Below, one piece after another: positions 1 to 5,404 of a stretch of 8,176 nucleotides of DNA. A model generated the notes under the pieces. It searched no databases. It was not told the DNA's origin and was given only the letters and a program-made list of their open reading frames with translations. Every line of letters begins with the position of its first letter. Position 1 is the stretch's first letter. A program made the translations under genes and the position numbers. Origin of the DNA: Candidatus Rifleibacteriota bacterium (GTDB lineage Bacteria; UBP17; UBA6191; JACPRK01). The stretch spans positions 11,211 through 19,386 of the forward strand of contig JACQZL010000141.1 in assembly GCA_016213865.1 (NCBI GenBank), given 5' to 3'.

Positions 1-650
1 GGCTGGTAGTTCTCGTTCTCCACCAGCGTCGACATCGCCAGCTTCCGAGCTTGCTGCACGCCCCCCGCCACCGGTTCGCGCCAGTGGACCAGCACGCGCA
101 CTCGAATGCGCTGGCGCATGGCCATGAAGCCGGGGCTGACCGGGTCCGGGTTGCCCTGCGGGAAATAGGCGATGTAGGTCATCCGATCGAAGATGACGCC
201 GCCGGTGCGCACCAGTCCTTCCTCGATGATGTCGGGCAGCTCGGGCAGCTGCTCGAACGGTCCGTTGACCAGGTCGGGCACGTCGGGCTGGCCGTCGGGC
301 AGCTCGGGACGGGTCGGATTGACGATGTAGCGTTCCAGCTTGCGAAACGGCATCGCCTTGAACTTCTCGAGCTGCGTTCCGATGATCTGCGCCGCCAGGA
401 TGTAGTTGATCGAGTTGGTCGTCGACTGGCGGGACGACTGGAACAGCATGAAGAGGGGAATCAGGATGACCGACAGCAGCACGGCGGCCACCAGAAAGGC
501 GACCAGGGAGAGGCCCCGGGAGGCTCGAGGCTCGAGGCTCGAGGCCCGAGGAGCGAGCGGCCGAGGAGCGAGCGGCCGAAGCGTACCCACGACAGGCGGC
601 CTTGCCAGGCGCGCCACCAGCCTCCAGCCCCCAGCCCCGAGCCTCTTCAT
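1..650 (-). CDS. Minor type IV pilin / pseudopilin-like protein, N-terminal part (runs off the left edge)
   Basis: Reading leftward from the ATG at 650 the frame is open to base 1, giving about 216 residues with the C-terminus outside the window. Residues 45-70 form a prepilin-type signal: RG, then LSLVAFLV and a hydrophobic helix ending near LFMLFQSS, as in PilV/GspI-like proteins that the prepilin peptidase cleaves after the Gly. The following stretch (INYILAAQIIGTQLEKFKAM) fits the amphipathic helix of such proteins, and the visible C-terminal part looks like beta-strand. The start is supported by an ATGA overlap with the upstream gene's stop. Two oddities: the putative leader is about 46 residues, Arg/Pro/Leu-rich and partly encoded by tandem repeats, and the position normally occupied by conserved Glu5 is Ala (codon 498-500). 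Likely role: a minor subunit of a type IV pilus or type II secretion-like fibre; which machine cannot be told here. Confidence 0.75.
   Translation of the reverse strand, partial: MKRLGAGGWRLVARLARPPVVGTLRPLAPRPLAPRASSLEPRASRGLSLVAFLVAAVLLSVILIPLFMLFQSSRQSTTNSINYILAAQIIGTQLEKFKAMPFRKLERYIVNPTRPELPDGQPDVPDLVNGPFEQLPELPDIIEEGLVRTGGVIFDRMTYIAYFPQGNPDPVSPGFMAMRQRIRVRVLVHWREPVAGGVQQARKLAMSTLVENENYQ
520..575. repeat. Tandem short repeats (7-bp and 15-bp units) inside the prepilin leader
   Basis: On the plus strand bases 520-547 read GAGGCTC three times, then GAGGCCC. Bases 546-560 and 561-575 are two identical copies of CCGAGGAGCGAGCGG. On the coding (minus) strand the 15-bp unit adds five codons in frame and makes the peptide PLAPR twice. 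Bases 617-645 are a looser version of the same G/C-rich GGCT-type repeat. Such sequence normally sits between genes; here it lies between a well-supported start codon and the prepilin cleavage site. Confidence 0.85.
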
Positions 651-1321
651 GGCTTGGCGGCCTCCAGCTCCCGCATCGCCTCGTTGACCTGGTCGAGCGT
701 CTCGCTCGCCGTCGCCTTCTGACGGGCGTCGAGGTCGACCCGGGACAGCTCGTCGGAGAGCAGCGTCAGGTAGCGCTGGAGCAGGGCCTTGAGCCCGGGT
801 GCGTCCTTGGCCTGCTGGAAGACCTGGATGGCCGCCTTGAGCACGTAGATCTGGACGCGCGAACTCTGATCGGTCATGCCCTCGATGAGCTTGCTCAGCG
901 CGGGCCGGCCTTCATCGGATCGGCCGCTCCTGGCCAGCTCCATCGCCGAGACGAACTCCTTGCCCAGATCGCTCGCCAGGAAGGCCGCCAGCTCGTCATG
1001 GGCAGCCCTGAGCCGCTCGGACCGCTCGTCGATCCGGTCGGCCTTCTCGAGCGCCGAGAAATAGGCCTTCTCGGCCACGGTGGACGGCCGGAAAGGCTCG
1101 ACAGGATTGGAGAAGTCCGGCGCGCGCTTGATCGAGGGCGCCACCGTTCGAGGGGGTTGACGCACCGGCGTGACCATGTCGTCGGCGTAACGCAGCGACG
1201 CACCCGGCAGCCGGATCTCGCGGAATCCGCCGGTCACCTGGAAGAACGCGAACGCCAGAACCACGGCGGTTCCGAAGAACACGCTGATGGCGATCACCCT
1301 GTTGGCGCTGGAGACGTCCAC
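647..1321 (-). CDS. Uncharacterised single-pass membrane protein, translationally coupled to the pilin-like gene
   Basis: 224 residues starting at GTG 1321; I do not recognise a family. A short N-terminus is followed by one hydrophobic helix at about residues 9-28 (VIAISVFFGTAVVLAFAFF), with no obvious signal peptidase site, suggesting an inner-membrane anchor. After a Pro-rich stretch the rest (about 80-224) is charged, Ala/Leu-rich and predicted helical, ending in a probable coiled coil near SETLDQVNEAMRELEAAKP. GTG 1321 is preferred because later starts would cut the membrane helix; only a weak GAAAG precedes it. The stop TGA at 649-647 shares bases with the next ATG (650-648), so the two genes are almost certainly co-transcribed and translationally coupled. 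By association it may be an assembly or alignment partner of the pilus-like protein; that is inference. Confidence 0.7.
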   Translation of the reverse strand: MDVSSANRVIAISVFFGTAVVLAFAFFQVTGGFREIRLPGASLRYADDMVTPVRQPPRTVAPSIKRAPDFSNPVEPFRPSTVAEKAYFSALEKADRIDERSERLRAAHDELAAFLASDLGKEFVSAMELARSGRSDEGRPALSKLIEGMTDQSSRVQIYVLKAAIQVFQQAKDAPGLKALLQRYLTLLSDELSRVDLDARQKATASETLDQVNEAMRELEAAKP

Positions 1322-1389
1322 GAACTTTCGAGAGACGGCCGCCCCGACGGCAGCCGGGCCTCATCCCGGACTCCCAGTCTACACGCTCG

Positions 1390-1605
1390 TCAGCGCTTGC
1401 GCTGGCGGGAGTTGGCGAACTTCTGCTGGAACTTCTCGACGCGGCCTGCCGTGTCAACGAAGCGCTGCTTACCCGTGAAGAACGGGTGGCACTTGGAGCA
1501 GATCTCGACGCGGATCTCGGGAACCGTCGAAAGCGTCGTGAACTGTTCGCCGCATGCGCAAGACACGTTTGCCTTGTTGAGCTTGGGATGTCCTTCGGGC
1601 TTCAT
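1390..1605 (-). CDS. rpmE: 50S ribosomal protein L31, zinc-binding (C+) form
   Basis: 71 residues, the normal length for bacterial L31. The family signature is clear: HPK near the start, [19 protein letters not shown] in the middle and [10 protein letters not shown] before a basic tail. Four cysteines at 16, 18, 36 and 39 (CAC and CSKC) are the zinc ligands of the C+ type. L31 sits on the large subunit and helps bridge the two ribosomal subunits. The ATG at 1605 is preceded by a purine-rich AAGGAAGAAAGAAG containing an AGGA about ten bases upstream. It lies 76 bases after the STAS gene and 68 before the membrane-protein gene on the same strand. No Zur-like operator or separate promoter was recognised, so read-through from upstream is possible. 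Confidence 0.97.
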   Translation of the reverse strand: MKPEGHPKLNKANVSCACGEQFTTLSTVPEIRVEICSKCHPFFTGKQRFVDTAGRVEKFQQKFANSRQRKR

Positions 1606-1661
1606 CTTCTTTCTTCCTTCTTTCCGTTGGGGGTGGGTTGCAGTCCGGGAATCGGGTGTCG

Positions 1662-1679
1662 CCGCGCGGCCTCGCGCGG
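1662..1679. other. Perfect GC hairpin between the STAS and rpmE genes
   Basis: CCGCGCG (1662-1668) and CGCGCGG (1673-1679) form a perfect 7-bp stem with a four-base loop, three bases past the STAS stop codon in the direction of transcription. No T-run follows, so it is not a classical intrinsic terminator. It could be an attenuating or 3'-end stabilising hairpin, or chance in GC-rich sequence. Confidence 0.4.
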
Positions 1680-1681
1680 GC

Positions 1682-2080
1682 TCAGTGGGCAGCCTGCTTG
1701 GGGCGCCCCTTCTTCTCTTCGAAGCTGGCCATGGCCTTCTCCACGCTGTCGAAGATCGGAAGCACGTAGTCGAGGTGGATCAGGCGGAAGATGCCGAGCA
1801 TGTAGGCGTTCAAACCCACGAGCTTCATCTCGCCCTTGAGTTCCCGGACGCGCTTGAGCGAGCCGATCAGGAACCCCAGGCCCGAGCTGTCGATGTAGTC
1901 GACCTTTTCGACATCCAGCAGGATCTTCACCTGACCCGCATCCATCAGCTCGGCCAGCGACTTCTTGGCCTCCGGCAGGCTCTGCAGATCAAGGTCTCCC
2001 GAGAACCTCATGACCGTGATCGCGCCGCTGCGGGATTTCGCGATGGAAAGCGGCTTCGGATTGGATGTGCGTTCGACCAT
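1682..2080 (-). CDS. STAS-domain protein (anti-sigma factor antagonist type)
   Basis: 132 residues, close to the usual length of SpoIIAA/RsbV-like single STAS domains. After a short lead (1-15) come the beta strand and turn [12 protein letters not shown], the strand [18 protein letters not shown] and the C-terminal helix region ending [12 protein letters not shown]. The DSSG motif (residues 64-67) holds Ser66, equivalent to the serine that HPK-type anti-sigma kinases phosphorylate in this family. Unphosphorylated forms classically bind an anti-sigma factor and release a sigma factor; in many Gram-negatives such proteins act in other partner-switching or polarity systems. No kinase or phosphatase partner is visible. 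AGGAG lies ten bases before the ATG, in the 30-base gap after the response-regulator gene, which suggests one operon. Confidence 0.9.
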   Translation of the reverse strand: MVERTSNPKPLSIAKSRSGAITVMRFSGDLDLQSLPEAKKSLAELMDAGQVKILLDVEKVDYIDSSGLGFLIGSLKRVRELKGEMKLVGLNAYMLGIFRLIHLDYVLPIFDSVEKAMASFEEKKGRPKQAAH

Positions 2081-2110
2081 CTTGAGACAACTCCTCTTGA
2101 GCGACCTGGT

Positions 2111-3472
2111 TCAGGCAAACTTGCGGATCTTCGCTCTCAAGGTCTTCGGATCGATCTTGAGGATGCGTGCGGCCCGAAGCTTGTTGCCGGCGGTCGCCTC
2201 CAGCACCCGCTGGATGTGATGCGCCTCCGCCTCCTCCAGCGAGACCAGGGCCTCTTCCGGCAGCGAGGGCCTGGCGGCGTCGACCTGCGGCAGGTTCACG
2301 AACTCAGGCTCGAAGCTCGCGTTGCCGTCCGTCAGCCCCAGGACCACGATGCGTTCGATCCAGTTCTTGAGCTGGCGGATGTTGCCCGGCCAGGGATAGC
2401 TCATCGCGTAGGCGAGAGCCTCCTTGGGCAGGGCGAACCGGGGCTTCTTGTACTTGCGGGTGAAGGTGTCCAGGAACCGCTCGACCAGCAGCGGGATGTC
2501 TTCTCGCCGTTCGCGAAGGGGGCCCAGGTGCACCTCGATCACATTCAACCGGTAGTACAGATCCTCGCGGAAGTGGCCTCGGGCAATCTCGTCGACCAGG
2601 TTCCGGTTCGTCGCGGCCACGAGACGTACGTCGACCTGCAACGTCTCCTTGCCGCCGATGCGCTCGAAGCTCTGCTCCTGGATGACCCTGAGCAGCTTCG
2701 TCTGGGTCGCCGCCGAGATGTCGCCGATCTCGTCGAGGAACACCGTGCCCCCGTTGGCCAGCTCGAACTTGCCGATCTGCCGCCGGTAGGCGCCGGTGAA
2801 CTACCCCCGCTCGTGACCGAACAGCTCGCTCTCGAGAAGCGTCTCGGGGAGCGCCGTGCAGTTGATCTTCACGAACGGCTTGTCATGACGCGTACTCTGC
2901 CGGAAGAGTGCCTGGGCGACCAGTTCCTTGCCCGTTCCGCTCTCTCCCGTGATGAGCACCGTCACGTCGCTCGGCGCGACCCGCCGCACCATCTCGCGGA
3001 GCTTCTCGATGTGGAGCGAGTTGCCGATCATCTCGGCCGAGTCGGTGTACTGCGCCAGCTCCTCCGTCAGCCGCCGGTTCTCGGCCTGCATCCAGAGCTT
3101 GTCGACCGCCTTCTCGATCACCAGGCCCAGCTCGTCCATCTCGAACGGCTTCGCCAGGTAGTCGAAGGCCCCCTCCTTCATTGCCGTCACTGCGATCTTC
3201 TCGGTCCCGAAGGCGGTCATCACGATGACCAACAGGTTGGGCCGCACCGCCCGGGCTGCCTTCATCAGCTCGATACCGTTCATCCCCGGCATCGACATGT
3301 CGGACAGCAACAGCTCGTAGCTCTCGGTGCGGATCTTCTCGAGCGCCTGGATGGGGCTGGATTCGACGACGACCTCGTAGCCACGCTGTTGCAGAGAGAC
3401 CTCCAGGGTCTCCAGCAACACCGGGTCGTCATCCACCAGCAGGATGGGCTTCTTGTAGGCTGGGGCGTGCAT
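2111..3472 (-). pseudogene. NtrC-family sigma-54 response regulator interrupted by one in-frame TAG
   Basis: One reading frame of 453 codons plus stop, broken only by TAG at 2803-2801 (codon 224). The N-terminal 223 residues contain a receiver domain (acidic pocket 14-16, phospho-acceptor Asp58, Thr86, Lys108) and the start of the AAA+ domain with Walker A GESGTGKE at 176-183. After the TAG, in the same frame, come FTGA, Walker B FLDEIGD (245-251), the REDLYYRLNV region, the WPGNIRQLKNWIER segment and a Fis-type helix-turn-helix at the end (NKLRAARILKIDPKTLRAKI). The stop replaces the second residue of the GAFTGA loop, which contacts sigma-54. An intact protein would bind enhancer DNA and remodel sigma-54 polymerase when phosphorylated. 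Neither half alone has a complete ATPase: the first lacks Walker B and the DNA-binding domain, the second lacks Walker A. It could be a recent pseudogene, a sequencing error or recoding. The sensor kinase is not in the window. Confidence 0.9.
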
Positions 3473-3482
3473 CGAAGGGGCG

Positions 3483-3512
3483 ATTATATCACGAGGGAAA
3501 AATTCCCTGCAA
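3483..3512 (-). promoter_or_regulatory. Extended -10 promoter of the response-regulator gene with a palindrome in the spacer
   Basis: On the minus strand TATAAT (3488-3483) is preceded by TG one base away (TGATATAAT), a perfect extended -10 element. TTGCAG (3512-3507), 18 bases upstream, is a weak -35 element. The spacer contains the inverted repeat AGGGAA-TTT-TTCCCT (3508-3494), a position where a repressor would block polymerase. Ten bases separate the -10 hexamer from the ATG at 3472, and no ribosome-binding site fits, so the transcript should be leaderless or nearly so. Confidence 0.65.
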
Positions 3513-3522
3513 GTCCGATCTC

Positions 3523-3548
3523 GCCCCTGACCCTGGGGCTGCGGCCCC
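3523..3548 (-). other. GC inverted repeats at the 3' end of the Gly-rich protein gene (possible terminator)
   Basis: On the minus strand GGGGC (3548-3544), GCCCC (3539-3535) and GGGGC (3527-3523) follow each other, so the middle element can pair with either neighbour to give 5-bp stems. The first begins in the TAG stop codon. A run of five T occurs only about 20 bases further on (3503-3499), inside the promoter palindrome, so this is at best an imperfect terminator. Confidence 0.3.
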
Positions 3549-4516
3549 TAGCGCACGCCGGCCTGCTCGCGCAGCTGCTGGACGCGATCGTTGGCGGCCT
3601 TGTAGTCGCGAACCGCCTGGGTGGCGGCTTCCGAGGAGGCGCCCAGGCTGCCCGCCTGCGTCTTCATGGCATCCACCAGCCGCGTGTAGGCTTCCTTTCT
3701 GTTCTGCTCGGCCTTGGCCAGCTCAGCCTGCAGCGAGGACGAACCCTCCGGCGCGGACGGCTGCAGATTGGATCGGAGGTCCGACATCGGAGCCAGGCCG
3801 GCCGGGGCCGCGTCGCCGAGCGGCGTGACGGGGGCGGTGCTCGCCGGCTGCAGTCCGTAGCCGCCGGCGGTGGCCAGCGAGGTGTTGCCGAACGCCGCGG
3901 GGCCGCCAACGTAGAAGTTCGACATCCCGCCGTAGTACGCGTTCGAGTAACCGCCCGCCGGGAGAGTGCCTCCCATCGCGTAGGGCAGGGGAGCGCGAGA
4001 GGTCACGCGGGCCCGCCAGCGGTCGAAGAAGGCCAGCGGCTTCTCGACGAGCGACGCCGCCCTGACCTGTGGGTGGGCCTTCTTGTAGAAATGGTAGACC
4101 AGCAGACCGGCCCCGATCACGGCGGCCGGGACGTAGAACCAGGGCTGGGTCACGACGCTGGCGACCGACGAGAGGCCGGTGGTCATCATCGAACCCAGGC
4201 CGCGCATCAGCGACATGGCCCCGGTCGATAGCGTCGACGTGAGCGAGGAAACGCCGGACATCAGCCCGCCGACCGCTCCGCCCACTGTCGCGGCGACGCC
4301 GGTGCCGGCAGCGCCGACCGTGGCCACCGCCGAGGCCGGGCCCACCATCGCCTTGATGGCGAAGAGAGCGCCCACGCCCACCGCGGCCCCGAAGACCACC
4401 GTCTTGACCCCGACTTCCGCGGAAGCCGTGCCGACGCCCTGGAGAGGGCTCAGCACGAGCAGGCACAGGGCCAGGTAGAAAGCCAGCCCACGGCTGAAAG
4501 TCATCGAAGCGGTCAT
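3548..4516 (-). CDS. Uncharacterised Gly/Ala/Ser-rich exported or membrane protein
   Basis: 322 residues from ATG 4516; I do not recognise a family. Residues 1-33 look like a Sec signal peptide: basic SRG, hydrophobic core LAFYLALCLLVLSPL, then an Ala-Ser-Ala cleavage site. Next come a hydrophobic segment at about 37-58, a long small-residue stretch rich in Gly, Ala, Ser, Thr and Val at 59-118, and a second membrane-like helix near 121-142 ending in YHFYKKAHPQ. A Gly/Tyr-rich low-complexity section follows (about 178-210, with AGGYSNAYYGGM), then a charged helical tail that may form a coiled coil (about 258-320). A start at TTG 4630 is ruled out because that codon is the -35 hexamer of the promoter; ATG 4516 follows AGGATGGTGG and gives the clean signal peptide. 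It is transcribed alone or with the regulator downstream. It may be an envelope structural protein, but that is speculation. Confidence 0.7.
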   Translation of the reverse strand: MTASMTFSRGLAFYLALCLLVLSPLQGVGTASAEVGVKTVVFGAAVGVGALFAIKAMVGPASAVATVGAAGTGVAATVGGAVGGLMSGVSSLTSTLSTGAMSLMRGLGSMMTTGLSSVASVVTQPWFYVPAAVIGAGLLVYHFYKKAHPQVRAASLVEKPLAFFDRWRARVTSRAPLPYAMGGTLPAGGYSNAYYGGMSNFYVGGPAAFGNTSLATAGGYGLQPASTAPVTPLGDAAPAGLAPMSDLRSNLQPSAPEGSSSLQAELAKAEQNRKEAYTRLVDAMKTQAGSLGASSEAATQAVRDYKAANDRVQQLREQAGVR

Positions 4517-4539
4517 GAGGCCACCATCCTGCTCCATCT

Positions 4540-4582
4540 CCGGTCGGAGCCGGAGAGCTGACCGGCTCCCATCGGAAGCCGG
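4540..4582 (-). promoter_or_regulatory. Two mutually exclusive hairpins in the 5' leader of the Gly-rich protein gene
   Basis: In the predicted leader of about 80 bases, CCGGCTTCC (4582-4574) pairs with GGGAGCCGG (4570-4562): nine pairs with one G-U and a three-base loop. The last CCGG of that stem, extended as CCGGTC (4565-4560), can instead pair with GACCGG (4545-4540). The second stem lies just upstream of the start region, so the two states could differ in access to the start. No known riboswitch class was recognised. Confidence 0.35.
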
Positions 4583-4601
4583 ATGTTCTGAAATTCGCAG
4601 G

Positions 4602-4630
4602 ATTATAGGAATGGCCAGGGAAAGTGTCAA
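4602..4630 (-). promoter_or_regulatory. Perfect-consensus sigma-70 promoter of the Gly-rich protein gene
   Basis: On the minus strand TTGACA (4630-4625) and TATAAT (4607-4602) are separated by exactly 17 bases (4624-4608), matching the housekeeping sigma consensus at all twelve positions. Transcription should begin near 4595, leaving a leader of about 80 bases before ATG 4516. It begins 33 bases after the ZIP stop codon and separates this gene from the metal operon. Confidence 0.88.
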
Positions 4631-4663
4631 TCCGTGGTCGGTTCCCGGGTGCGACGCGCGGGC

Positions 4664-5404
4664 TCAGAACCCGGCTGCGTGCAGCAGATGCTCGGTGACC
4701 CAGAAGAAAGCGATGCCGCCGAACACGACCAGGGCCCAGCGGGGGCTGCGCTCCTGGTTGACGATGGGAATCAGCTCGCTCGAGGCCACGTAGAGCGTCA
4801 CTCCGGACGACACGGCCAGGCAGAGGCCCAGTTCCATCCGCATCCAGACCAGCGTTCCGACGACCCCGGCCATCGTGGCCACCCCGATGGCGATGGCGCT
4901 GCCCACCGCCACGCGCAGCGACTGCCCCGTCGACATCATCACCGAACCGATGGTGAACCCCTCGGGAATCTTGTGCAGGATGACCGCCAGGAAGACCAGC
5001 ATGCCGAGCGAGGGCTTGACCAGGAACGAGCTGCCGATGCTGACGCCATCGAAGAAAGCGTGGACGAGCAGCCCGAACAGCACCGTGTAGCCGACGCTGT
5101 GGGAGCCTATCTCGTGCGGGTGGGTCTCTTCCCCGAAGTGGAAGTGCGGAACGATCGAGTGCGAGAAGAAATGCACCAGCAGATAGCCGAGCAGGATGAA
5201 CTCGGGCGCCAGTTCGGCCAGCTTCATCGCCTCGGGGATCATCTCGAGGAAGGCCGCTGCCAGCATGAATCCGGCACCGACAGCCATCAGGACGTTCAGG
5301 TAGAAGTGTTCCGCCTTGCCCCGGACCAGCAGGAGCATGCCTCCCAGCACGTTACCCAGGGCCGAGAGCAGCCCGAAGAGGATGGGATAGAGATGGGAGT
5401 TCAA
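4664..5404 (-). CDS. ZIP-family divalent metal transporter
   Basis: 246 residues, a normal length for bacterial ZIP proteins, with about eight hydrophobic helices. The metal-binding helices are clear: TM4 HAFFDGVSIG (His115, Asp119) and TM5 ILHKIPEGFTIG (His144, Glu148). A His-rich segment between TM3 and TM4 (HFHFGEETHPHEIGSH, about 87-102) is typical of the metal-sensing loop. ZIP proteins generally move Zn, Fe or Mn toward the cytoplasm; the metal cannot be read here. Compared with BbZIP, the second-site ligands Asn178 and Asp208 correspond to Ala116 and Lys145, suggesting a single transport site as in ZIP9-like members. The start is TTG at 5404, overlapping the ATPase stop as TTGA; the first ATG (residue 23) would remove half of TM1. 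Co-transcription with the ATPase is therefore very likely. Confidence 0.92.
   Translation of the reverse strand: MNSHLYPILFGLLSALGNVLGGMLLLVRGKAEHFYLNVLMAVGAGFMLAAAFLEMIPEAMKLAELAPEFILLGYLLVHFFSHSIVPHFHFGEETHPHEIGSHSVGYTVLFGLLVHAFFDGVSIGSSFLVKPSLGMLVFLAVILHKIPEGFTIGSVMMSTGQSLRVAVGSAIAIGVATMAGVVGTLVWMRMELGLCLAVSSGVTLYVASSELIPIVNQERSPRWALVVFGGIAFFWVTEHLLHAAGF

Noticed and set aside
1322..1389. A hairpin (CCGGG/CCCGG) after rpmE as an intrinsic terminator
   Set aside because: The stem has only five pairs and no T-run follows; such stems are expected by chance in GC-rich sequence.
2111..2743. The C-terminal regulator fragment as an independent gene
   Set aside because: It has no Walker A and no ribosome-binding site, and is in the same frame as the upstream half. 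It is the remainder of one interrupted gene.
602..4231. A 1209-codon plus-strand open frame
   Set aside because: It runs antisense through rpmE, the STAS gene and the NtrC-type gene, all clearly real. Its product is Arg/Leu/Gly/His/Asp-rich with no domains: a GC-rich antisense shadow.
4517..4630. N-terminal extension of the Gly-rich protein to a TTG at 4630
   Set aside because: That TTG is the first codon-sized part of the TTGACA -35 hexamer, and the predicted transcript begins near 4595, downstream of it.
4645..4674. Inverted repeat CCGGGT/ACCCGG around the ZIP stop codon as a terminator
   Set aside because: Only six pairs with an 18-base loop and no T-run in the direction of transcription.
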